Assembly (NCBI GenBank): GCA_023390055.1
Contig: JAEWDP010000177.1
Location: 1-42,372, forward strand
Direction of reading: 5' to 3'
DNA from: Pseudomonadota bacterium
GTDB lineage: Bacteria > Pseudomonadota > Alphaproteobacteria > Rhizobiales > Rhizobiaceae
DNA: 42,372 nt
This document shows, in pieces, positions 9,036 to 16,810 of the stretch. Under the pieces are notes generated by a model that saw only the letters and a list, made by a program, of their open reading frames with translations, was not told where the DNA came from and searched no databases. The translations under genes and the position numbers were made by a program. Position 1 is the first letter of the stretch; every line of letters begins with the position of its first letter.

Positions 9036-10115
9036 TTAGTCAAATCTGATAGCTGACGCACGCACTAATGACGAAGGAGATTGTCCAAACTTCGTCCGGA
9101 AAGCCTTACTGAAGTGGGATACGTCCTTGAAGCCGCAGTTCATCGCGACTTCTGTCACCCGCACAGACCTTCCCTCACTGAGAAGCCGGTAGCTTGCGGT
9201 CAGCCGCTGTTCCCACAGCCATTGGATAGGCGTTGACGATTCGCGAGCGAAAAGACGGTACAGCGTGCGAGGTGCCATTGACATTCTTTGCGCGATATTT
9301 TGGACATCGAGGTCGCAATCTTGCATGCGTGCCAGCATATATCCTTTGACTTCGTCCAGTCGGCGCCCTTGCCTGTCATTAGAGGATTGTTGGCCGACCT
9401 CTGCTTCCAACATGACCGATAAGAAATCCAAGGCAGATGCGCTCAGGCGCCTATCAAAGGCTTCTTCGGTTGCATCCTCCACTTGAAAAAGGTGCTGCAC
9501 GAGTGAACCTGCGATCGGCCCCGTTCGCGCACCGGCGGGAATCCGCCGGGCGGCCAAACTTCCAGCAAATGGTAAACGCGAAGTCAGAAGCGGGCGGGGA
9601 ATCATAACCATCGCCGCGTGCGAAAGCTGGCCGAGTTCGAGGTCGAACGGACGCGATTGATCCTGGATCACCAAATCGCCGCTTCTGAGGTAAGCGTATC
9701 GCCCGTCCTGATGCAGTCCGGCTGTCCCAGCGAGCATTAGCCACAACATGAAGCAGTCGCGCTGATCTTTGCGAATGTCGACTTGCCGCCTCGTGACGCG
9801 GATTACCTCGTCGTGCCGCGTTGAAGACCAGATACTGTTAAGCGCCAGTTCCCCAAACTGCCTGATCGTTACACGTGCGCGAAAATTCCGCTCGGCGGCC
9901 TTGCTGCATTCGGTCATCGAGAACTGTCGGCATGTGATGTGATGCCAGTGATCGAAACTATCTCCCGGCTTTACCGCAACGATCGCTTTCAAAGATTCCA
10001 CCTCCAAGGCCGGCGGGCTGATTTCTGGAACCTTAAATCCCTCACGGGCGTCAGACAACCCTTTGTCTGCGGCACGCTCAGACCAGTGACGCGGCAAAAT
10101 TGACACGCTGAGCAA
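9036..10115 (-). CDS. AraC family transcriptional regulator
   Basis: A 359-residue protein with a C-terminal AraC/XylS DNA-binding domain. The first helix-turn-helix is in the LDVQNIAQRMSMAPRTLYRLF segment and the second in VTEVAMNCGFKDVSHFSKAF, ending with FGQSPSS, the family's conserved tail. The N-terminal two-thirds resembles the AraC-binding-like-2 sensor domain, which contains a GDLVIQDQSRPF stretch. The true start may be internal. It is divergent from the isochorismatase-fold gene and amidase, with about 100 bases between, so it probably controls those amide-hydrolysing genes; the inducer is unknown. Confidence 0.9.
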   Translation of the reverse strand: MLSVSILPRHWSERAADKGLSDAREGFKVPEISPPALEVESLKAIVAVKPGDSFDHWHHITCRQFSMTECSKAAERNFRARVTIRQFGELALNSIWSSTRHDEVIRVTRRQVDIRKDQRDCFMLWLMLAGTAGLHQDGRYAYLRSGDLVIQDQSRPFDLELGQLSHAAMVMIPRPLLTSRLPFAGSLAARRIPAGARTGPIAGSLVQHLFQVEDATEEAFDRRLSASALDFLSVMLEAEVGQQSSNDRQGRRLDEVKGYMLARMQDCDLDVQNIAQRMSMAPRTLYRLFARESSTPIQWLWEQRLTASYRLLSEGRSVRVTEVAMNCGFKDVSHFSKAFRTKFGQSPSSLVRASAIRFD

Positions 10116-10216
10116 AGCGAACAGTCCGCGGTCGATATAGTCTGAACATCCTGGGAGCAGGCATGAGACTTCAAATGAGAGCGGCCCAAGTAGTGTTCAG
10201 GGCGAAGGAGAATGTC

Positions 10217-10879
10217 ATGCCGATGTTAATTGACAAGCTGAAGCCGGAATCGACCGCACTGATCGTCATCGATATGCAAAACGATTTCATTGCGCATGGC
10301 GCTCCTCTCGAGACGCCAATGGGCTTTGAGTTGTTGCCTCGGTTGAAGAAACTTATCAATCACGCTCGCAAGAATGGGATGAAGGTGATCTTCACGGCGC
10401 ATGCGCATCGCCATGACGGATGCGATATGGGTCTATTCGGCGAGATCTACCAACCCATCCGGGATCGTGTCGGCTTGGTGGATGAAAGTGTGGGCATCGA
10501 AATCTATCCTGACGTTGCCCCGTATGGCGATGAGGTGGTCATTAAAAAGCGCCGCTACAGCGCCTTCTTCGGAACCGATCTCGATATCATCCTGCGCACG
10601 GAAAAGATTGAGACCGTCGTTGTGACGGGCGTGACGACCGAGAATTGCTGTCATGCAACTGCCCGCGACGCGATGTTCCGCGGCTATCGTGTTGCCTTCA
10701 TTTCCGACGCCACGGGAACCTACGATTATCCTGATGTCGGTTTCGGGCGGATTCCGGCGCAGGAGGTCCATCGGATCACGCTGGGGGTTCTCGCCGTTTC
10801 CACCGCGCATGTCATGACGACCGACGAACTGATCGAAAAGACCCTCCTGAACCGGGTATCGGATCCCCCTGCCGAATAG
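10217..10879 (+). CDS. isochorismatase-family cysteine amidohydrolase
   Basis: A 220-residue protein with the isochorismatase-fold catalytic triad in order: Asp19 in VIDMQNDF, Lys111 in KRRYSAF and Cys144 in GVTTENCCHATARDA. Presence of the cysteine points to amide or carbamoyl hydrolysis, as in N-carbamoylsarcosine amidase, biuret hydrolase or maleamate amidohydrolase, rather than vinyl ether cleavage. ATG 10217 follows GAAGGAGAA and is preferred over the longer open frame. It is followed after 44 bases by an amidase-signature gene on the same strand, so the pair may remove nitrogen from one substrate in two steps. The exact substrate cannot be assigned. Confidence 0.88.
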   Translation: MPMLIDKLKPESTALIVIDMQNDFIAHGAPLETPMGFELLPRLKKLINHARKNGMKVIFTAHAHRHDGCDMGLFGEIYQPIRDRVGLVDESVGIEIYPDVAPYGDEVVIKKRRYSAFFGTDLDIILRTEKIETVVVTGVTTENCCHATARDAMFRGYRVAFISDATGTYDYPDVGFGRIPAQEVHRITLGVLAVSTAHVMTTDELIEKTLLNRVSDPPAE

Positions 10880-10923
10880 CCGCCTGTTGTCAGCATCGAA
10901 CATGATACAGATGGAGAGTGTGC

Positions 10924-12426
10924 ATGGGCAACACTGAACTTGATACGCTGTCTGCCTCTGAAATCGCTCGGCTTGTTAAATCGAAAAAATTGTCCGCAAT
11001 CGAAGTAACGCAAGCTGCAATCGACAGAATAGAAAGTCGGAACCCAGATCTGAACGCGGTCATCTATTCGGATTTCGACGGAGCGAAAAATAGAGCGCGG
11101 GATCTGGATAGCCGCATTATTCGTGGCGAGACAGTCGGGGACCTCGCCGGCGTACCAACACTTATGAAAGATCTGTTCGACTTCCGGCCGGGATGGCCAT
11201 CGACGTTTGGCGGCATCCCGGCACTAAAAGATTACGTGCCTGACTTCTGGAGCACGTATCCAAAACGTGTAGAGCGTCAGGATGCGATCCTCTTGGGTAA
11301 AACAAACGCTCCTGTCATGGGCTTCAACGGGGCAACAGATAACCCGCTGTTCGGCGTCACCCGGAACCCTTTTGACTTGAGCCGCAATAGCGGCGGCTCG
11401 TCCGGTGGCAGTGCTGCCGCAGTCTCAAGTGGGCTTGTCCCCGTTGCAGGAGCGTCAGACGGAGGAGGATCAATCCGGATACCGGCGTCCTGGTGCGGGA
11501 TTGCCGGCTTTCAGCCGTCATTCGGCCGCGTCCCGATGGTGATGCGACCCAATGCGTTCGGCGGCATCTCTCCGTTCATATATGAAGGGCCTGTTGCCCG
11601 ATGCGTTGACGATCTGGCTTTGGTGATGAACGCTCTCGCTGGCTATGATGCTGCCGACCCATTGATGAATCCGGAACCCGTCGATTTCCTTGCCTGCATA
11701 AAAACGCCTTCGCTTAAGGGCAAGCGCATCGGTTATACCCGTGATTTCAGTGTGTTCCCAGTAGAGGAAGCGGTCGTAGCCTGTGTTGATGAAGCCGTAG
11801 CAGCCTTTTCGGCTGCGGGAGCGGTAGTTGAGGAAATCGACATCGGATTGCCGTTTTCCCAGCAGGAATTAAGCGACTTATGGTGTCGGCTTATATCGGC
11901 GGGTCCTTGCTCCGTGATCGCCAGCCTACAGGAAGCTGGTGTTGATCTGTTGGTTGATTACCGCGATCAGTTACCCGATGCATTGGTATATTGGACGGAA
12001 ATCACCAGCCGTCAGTCGTTTGCAGACATGCAGGCTGACCAGGTGATGAGAACCCGAGTTTTCGACGCCTTCGCGAATGTGTTCTCTACCGTCGATCTGG
12101 TTATCTCTCCCACAACCGCAACTTTACCAGTCAAAAATCGCGGCGACGGTCGCACCACAGGGCCTGCGGTTATCAATGGAGTCAACATCACCCCGCAGAT
12201 CGGTTGGTGCATGACATACCTGACGAACCTGATAGGACACCCCGCCGCATCGGTGCCTGCAGGTATGTCTGCAGGCCTTCCCATAGGTCTTCAGATTATC
12301 GGAAGGCGGCATGCGGACACACAAGTTATGCAGGCTTGTGCTTCCTTTGAACGAGTGCGGCCGTGGGCTCACATATACGACCCCCGTAAGCGGTTCCTCA
12401 CGACCAACGCCAATTCTATGCAATGA
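10924..12426 (+). CDS. amidase (amidase signature family)
   Basis: A 500-residue amidase-signature enzyme. Lys82 in TLMKDLFD, the GGSSGGS loop at residues 157-163 and Ser183 in DGGGSIRIPA form the Ser-cisSer-Lys triad. The stretch ending in CGIAGFQPS continues the signature. Length is typical. The family hydrolyses carboxamides to acid plus ammonia. The start is ATG 10924, with GGAGAG five bases upstream; a GTG two codons earlier is less likely. It sits between an amidohydrolase and an SDR, 11 bases before the latter, consistent with a three-gene operon under the divergent AraC regulator. Confidence 0.92.
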   Translation: MGNTELDTLSASEIARLVKSKKLSAIEVTQAAIDRIESRNPDLNAVIYSDFDGAKNRARDLDSRIIRGETVGDLAGVPTLMKDLFDFRPGWPSTFGGIPALKDYVPDFWSTYPKRVERQDAILLGKTNAPVMGFNGATDNPLFGVTRNPFDLSRNSGGSSGGSAAAVSSGLVPVAGASDGGGSIRIPASWCGIAGFQPSFGRVPMVMRPNAFGGISPFIYEGPVARCVDDLALVMNALAGYDAADPLMNPEPVDFLACIKTPSLKGKRIGYTRDFSVFPVEEAVVACVDEAVAAFSAAGAVVEEIDIGLPFSQQELSDLWCRLISAGPCSVIASLQEAGVDLLVDYRDQLPDALVYWTEITSRQSFADMQADQVMRTRVFDAFANVFSTVDLVISPTTATLPVKNRGDGRTTGPAVINGVNITPQIGWCMTYLTNLIGHPAASVPAGMSAGLPIGLQIIGRRHADTQVMQACASFERVRPWAHIYDPRKRFLTTNANSMQ

Positions 12427-12437
12427 AGGAAAGAAAC

Positions 12438-13178
12438 ATGGATGATCGGTTTGCTCTCGTCACGGGAGCGAATAAGGGCATTGGATATGCAATCGCCCAA
12501 CAACTCGCAACCACCGGGTATTCCGTGTGGCTAGGCTGCCGAGATATCAGTCTCGGCAGCCTAGCCGCTGAGAAACTCAGAGGTGAAGGGTTGAGTGCTA
12601 CCGCAATTCGCCTTGACGTAACCGACCAGGGATCCATCGGCGACGCGGTCGAGAAACTGGAAGCCGAGGTGCCTGCGCTCCACGTCCTGGTGAACAATGC
12701 CGGGCTCATGTTTGGATCAGCGCCTCGACCAAGCGAGGAATCGGTCGACCAAATGCGTCAGATGCTGGATGTGAATACTCTTGGACCTCTGCGCGTGACG
12801 CAGGCTTTCCTCCCTCTTCTGCGCAAGGCGGAAGGCGCGCGCGTCGTCATGTTGTCTAGCGGGCTCAGTTCGCTCGATGCCACGGCCGACATCACGAGCG
12901 AGAACTGGACGGTTGGATACGCTGGGTATTGCGCCTCTAAAACAGCCCTCAACATGCTGACCTTGAAGCTCGCCAAAGACCTGATGCCAGACGGTATCAA
13001 GGTGAATGCGGCCGACCCAGGTCTTACCGCGACTGACATGACTGGCCATATGGGGGAGCGCAAGCCGACAGAAGCGGCCCGGATCGCGGTTTATCTGGCC
13101 ACGCTTGGCCCGTTGGGGCCGACAGGCGGCTTCTTCCACGACGGCAACTCCGATCCGATGCCTCGTCATCGGTGGTAG
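12438..13178 (+). CDS. SDR family oxidoreductase
   Basis: A 246-residue SDR with TGANKGIG at residues 9-16, NNAG at 86-89, Ser near 140 and YCASK with Tyr164 and Lys168. The SENWTVGYAGYCASK context resembles carbonyl-reductase-like SDRs. ATG 12438 follows AAGGAAAG. The coding sequence contains a perfect 16-base inverted repeat at 12529-12566, encoding a surface segment after the second beta strand. The stop lies immediately next to a truncated binding-protein fragment, so whatever originally followed this gene was lost there. The C-terminus itself looks intact. Confidence 0.88.
   Translation: MDDRFALVTGANKGIGYAIAQQLATTGYSVWLGCRDISLGSLAAEKLRGEGLSATAIRLDVTDQGSIGDAVEKLEAEVPALHVLVNNAGLMFGSAPRPSEESVDQMRQMLDVNTLGPLRVTQAFLPLLRKAEGARVVMLSSGLSSLDATADITSENWTVGYAGYCASKTALNMLTLKLAKDLMPDGIKVNAADPGLTATDMTGHMGERKPTEAARIAVYLATLGPLGPTGGFFHDGNSDPMPRHRW
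12529..12566. repeat. perfect 16-bp inverted repeat inside SDR gene
   Basis: GGCTAGGCTGCCGAGA at 12529-12544 is followed by TATCAG and then its exact reverse complement at 12551-12566. The hairpin would have 16 uninterrupted pairs and a six-base loop. It lies inside the coding sequence about 90 bases from the start codon. No T-run follows, so it does not look like a normal terminator. Confidence 0.9.
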
Positions 13179-13960
13179 CTTCCGCTGATTCCTACGCGCT
13201 TGCCAAGGGCGTGGCGACCAGTCTGGTGAAGGAAGGCGCCAAGGAATGGTATTTCATCACCGCTGATTATGCGGCCGGCCACGGTATAGAAAGCGCGTTC
13301 AAGGGCTTCCTCACCGCGGAAGGCGGCCAGGTTGTCGGCGGGATACGCCATCCGGTCGGATCGACCGACTTCACGTCCTATCTCCTTCAGGGGCAATCGA
13401 GCGGCGCCGACATCATCGGTATCATCAATTTCGGTGAAGACACCGTGAACACGCTCAAACAGGCCTCCGAGTTCGGCATCGCGGACGCCGGGCAGAAGAT
13501 GGCCGTGTTTTTCATGTCGGATCCACAGATCAACGCGGCCGGCATCGACGTGATGAAGGGCCTGACCTTCGTGACCTCCTTCGTCTGGAACCAGAACGAG
13601 GAGACGCGTGCCTGGAGCGAGCGCTTCAAGAAGAGGGCCGGTCAGATGCCATCGGACTTCCAAGCATCCGTCTACTCCGCGACCCTTTCCTATCTCAAGG
13701 GCGTCAAAGCGGCCGGATCGGATGATCCCAAGGTAGTGATGGCGGCCGTCAAGGCGGCGCCGGTTGACGATATGTACGCTCATGGCGGCAGGATTTTGCC
13801 CAATGGCCTGCACGTTCATGATCTTCAACTGGTCGAAGTCAAAACCTCCGCCGAGCAGACGGAGGAAGGGGACAACATGAAGGTCATTGCGACGATCCCC
13901 GGAGCCACGGCTTTCCGCCCGATCGAGCAGTCCATATGCGCCTTCACTAAGGCGGATTGA
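13172..13960 (+). pseudogene. 5'-truncated ABC transporter substrate-binding protein
   Basis: The reading frame encodes the middle and C-terminal part of a Leu/Ile/Val-type periplasmic binding protein: a YALAKGVATSLVKEGAKEW segment, then ITADYAAGHG, and a C-terminal VIATIPGATAFRPIEQSICAF tail. Full-length relatives are about 400 residues with a signal peptide; here about 150 N-terminal residues and the signal are missing. The frame enters directly from the end of the preceding SDR gene, whose stop overlaps its beginning, which marks a deletion or insertion junction near 13178. No permease or ATPase genes accompany it. It would not be exported and is presumably non-functional. Confidence 0.8.
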
Positions 13961-14122
13961 GCTGACCTCCCTGGTGGGTCACGCAACGCGCGGCTTGCAA
14001 TACCACATAGCGACGAAGTTGGGCGGGAACCGTCGCCCCTTCGGAACGACGACTTCCTTGTGCGGGAATTTGCGGTCTCCGAGACGCGCAGCACGCACTA
14101 GAGTCGAATCTGGAGTAAGATC

Positions 14123-14578
14123 GTGATAAAACTGAATGTGAATGGCGTCGTACATGTCGTTGACGCTGCGCCTGATACACCGCTGCTATGGGCGCTTCGC
14201 GACAATCTCAATATGACCGGGACGAAATTCGGATGCGGAGCAGGTGTTTGCGGCGCCTGTACCGTGCATTTGAGCGGCGAGGCCACACGTTCCTGTCAAG
14301 TTGCGCTGTCTGATGCCGAAGGGGCCGACATCGTCACGATCGAGGGGCTCGCGCCCAAAGAAGGCGAGATGACCGCGTTGCAGCGTGCTTGGATCGAACT
14401 CCAGGTTCCCCAATGCGGCTACTGCCAGTCAGGGATGCTCATGGCCGCAAGCGCACTTCTCAAGGAGAGTGCGCATCCAACGGATGACGAGATCGATGCC
14501 GCGATAACGAATATCTGTCGCTGCGGCACCTACCCGCGGATTCGTGCTGCCATTCACCACGCTGCAGGTGCGATGTGA
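14123..14578 (+). CDS. (2Fe-2S) subunit of molybdenum hydroxylase (IorA-like)
   Basis: A 151-residue electron-transfer subunit with two [2Fe-2S] clusters. Cys38, Cys43, Cys46 and Cys58 form the plant-ferredoxin-type site (CGAGVCGAC). Cys98, Cys101, Cys132 and Cys134 form the second (CGYCQSG and CRCGTYPRI). This two-domain small subunit is typical of isoquinoline 1-oxidoreductase, nicotinate dehydrogenase and aldehyde dehydrogenase two-component enzymes. The start is GTG 14123, with GGAG nine bases upstream. Its stop overlaps the start of the large subunit by four bases, so the two are coupled. It passes electrons from the molybdenum site to an external acceptor, often cytochrome c. Confidence 0.92.
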   Translation: MIKLNVNGVVHVVDAAPDTPLLWALRDNLNMTGTKFGCGAGVCGACTVHLSGEATRSCQVALSDAEGADIVTIEGLAPKEGEMTALQRAWIELQVPQCGYCQSGMLMAASALLKESAHPTDDEIDAAITNICRCGTYPRIRAAIHHAAGAM

Positions 14579-16737
14579 GCACTTCCGGAGCGATATCATC
14601 CATGGACATATCTCGACGGACATTTCTCGTCGGTGCCGCGGCCGCACTCGTTGTCGAGTTGCATCTGGCAAAGCCCGCTGTTGCCGAACAGCGCAGCGAA
14701 CTTCAGGCTTTCAACCCCTTCATTTCGATTAGCGAGGATGGACGGGTTCGGCTGGTGGCGCCTGCCTTCGACATGGGCCAGGGTTCGCACACATCACTCG
14801 CGATGATCTTGTGCGATGAGCTTGGCGCGCGTTGGGAAGACGTGAGCGTGGAAGGCCCAAACTTGAATTCCGCCTTCCTTGTTCCGGGGATCAACGAACA
14901 GGCCACGCATGGCAGCTTCATGGTGCGCAACTGGCACGATCCGCTGCGCAAGGCAGCCGCCGGAGCACGGGAACGTCTGCTGCTTGCTGCGGCTGCGAAA
15001 TGGCAAGTTCCGATAGCCGATTGTATCGCATCTGACGGCATTGTGAGCGCAGGTGGCAAGTCCGCAGGCTTCGGCGAACTGATCGCGGATGCGATTGCCT
15101 TGGGCGAAGTCGAGGCGCCTCGTGTGCTCGGAACGAGGAAGCTCGTAGGCCAGCCGGTCGCACGCCTTGATATTCCTTCAAAAACGAATGGCAGCGCGAA
15201 GTTCGGAATTGATGTGCGCCTGCCGAACATGGCCTACGCTGCCATTCGTCATGCGCCGGTCTACGGAAGCGTTGTCGAGACCGTGGATGACAAAAAACGG
15301 CCCCAGGGCGTCCTTGCAGTCGTCAAGATACCGAACGCGGTGATCGCGGTCGCTGACTCCTTCTGGAAAGCCAAGAGCGCTCTTGAAGAGTTGGAAGTCA
15401 CATTCTCTGTAACGGCAAACGACACGGCGACGACGGCGGATCTGGTTTCCAAACGATCGAGCAATATGGAGCGGGGTAAGGTCGCGACGCCGATAAAAGG
15501 CGGCGATCCCAAGGCCGCGCTCTCGGCGGCGCGAACCGACAAGTCAAGAAAGGTTCTGAGCGCCGACTACGACACACCCTATCTGGCGCACATGGCGATG
15601 GAGCCGATGAACTGCACGGCCTGGGTGCGGGAGAACCGCTGCGAGATCTGGGTGCCGACGCAGGGGCTGAGCGCGACGTTGCAGGCGGCCGTCTCGGCGA
15701 CCGGTTTCACGGAAGAAAACATCGTGATCCATCCGACCATGCCGGGCGGAGGCTTCGGTCGAAAATACGAGACCGAATTCGTTGTCCAGGCGATTCAGGC
15801 CTCCATGGCGGTTGATCGGCCAGTGCAACTGATCTGGACGCGCGAAGAAGATGTTCAGCACGATTTCTACAGGCCGGCGATGTCTGCGCGCCTCACCGCG
15901 GCTCTGTCACCTGATGGTACAGTCGAAGCATTCGTCATGCGTAAATCCGGGCCGTCGATCCTCGAACATACCGTCGGCTTTCCCCTGATCGAAGGATCCG
16001 ACCCGATCGCGTGGCTGGGATTTGGATCGCAGACTGCGTCCGCACCGGGCTTGCTGCAACAGTATTCGATAGAAAACGTTGCCGGCGAATTTGTCTTCAC
16101 CCCAACCTTTGTACCCATTGGCTACTGGCGGTCCGTCGGCGCTTCGGAGAACGGTTTTTTCATCGAGTCTTTCATCGATGAGCTGGCGCATGCCGCCGGA
16201 GCGGACCCCTATGAATTCCGGCGCCGCCTGCTCAAGGACAGTCCGCGCGGTCTCACTGTCCTCGAAAAAGCGGCGCGTGAAGCGAAATGGGGCGGCGCGC
16301 TGCCCGAAGGGCATTTCCAGGGGATCGCCATCACCGACGTCGTCGGCAGTATTGTGGCGCAGGTGGTCGAGATATCGATGAAGGACGGGGCGCCGGCGGT
16401 GCATCGGGTGACGGTGGCCATCGACTGTGGCCGGGCAATCAATCCGGACTCGGTCATTGCGCAGATGCAGGGTGGAGTCGTCATGGGCCTGAGCGCCGCT
16501 CTCAAAGAGAAAATCGACATCCAGGATGGCCGCGCCGAACAGAGCAACTTCTACGACTACGAAGTGGCTGGCCTTGCAGGAACGCCGCAAATCGACGTTC
16601 ATATCGTCGAAAGCGGCGAAGCACTCGGCGGTGTGGGCGAAGCGGCGGTGCCTGCCGTGGCGCCCGCGCTTGCCAACGCGGTATTCGCGGCGACCGGCAA
16701 GCGGGTCCGTTCGCTGCCGCTGCTTGCCAACCTTTGA
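14575..16737 (+). CDS. molybdopterin-binding subunit of molybdenum hydroxylase (IorB-like)
   Basis: A 720-residue xanthine-dehydrogenase-family large subunit in the isoquinoline 1-oxidoreductase beta-subunit style. A Tat signal is visible (SRRTFLVGAAAALV from about residue 12), GGGFGR lies near 391-396 in the cofactor-binding region, and Glu689 in GGVGEAAVP is the expected catalytic base. The enzyme hydroxylates a carbon next to nitrogen in a heterocycle, or oxidises an aldehyde, using water as oxygen donor. The start could be GTG 14575 (overlapping the small-subunit stop) or ATG 14602, which directly precedes the twin-arginine segment. No cofactor-insertion (XdhC-like) or cytochrome gene is in the window. 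Substrate unknown. Confidence 0.92.
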   Translation: MSTSGAISSMDISRRTFLVGAAAALVVELHLAKPAVAEQRSELQAFNPFISISEDGRVRLVAPAFDMGQGSHTSLAMILCDELGARWEDVSVEGPNLNSAFLVPGINEQATHGSFMVRNWHDPLRKAAAGARERLLLAAAAKWQVPIADCIASDGIVSAGGKSAGFGELIADAIALGEVEAPRVLGTRKLVGQPVARLDIPSKTNGSAKFGIDVRLPNMAYAAIRHAPVYGSVVETVDDKKRPQGVLAVVKIPNAVIAVADSFWKAKSALEELEVTFSVTANDTATTADLVSKRSSNMERGKVATPIKGGDPKAALSAARTDKSRKVLSADYDTPYLAHMAMEPMNCTAWVRENRCEIWVPTQGLSATLQAAVSATGFTEENIVIHPTMPGGGFGRKYETEFVVQAIQASMAVDRPVQLIWTREEDVQHDFYRPAMSARLTAALSPDGTVEAFVMRKSGPSILEHTVGFPLIEGSDPIAWLGFGSQTASAPGLLQQYSIENVAGEFVFTPTFVPIGYWRSVGASENGFFIESFIDELAHAAGADPYEFRRRLLKDSPRGLTVLEKAAREAKWGGALPEGHFQGIAITDVVGSIVAQVVEISMKDGAPAVHRVTVAIDCGRAINPDSVIAQMQGGVVMGLSAALKEKIDIQDGRAEQSNFYDYEVAGLAGTPQIDVHIVESGEALGGVGEAAVPAVAPALANAVFAATGKRVRSLPLLANL

Positions 16738-16810
16738 GACGGGTCGGATCGTAAGGGCAATCCGATCCGGGATTTTGAAACTGGATGAACACAGGAAAGG
16801 TCTCGATGTG

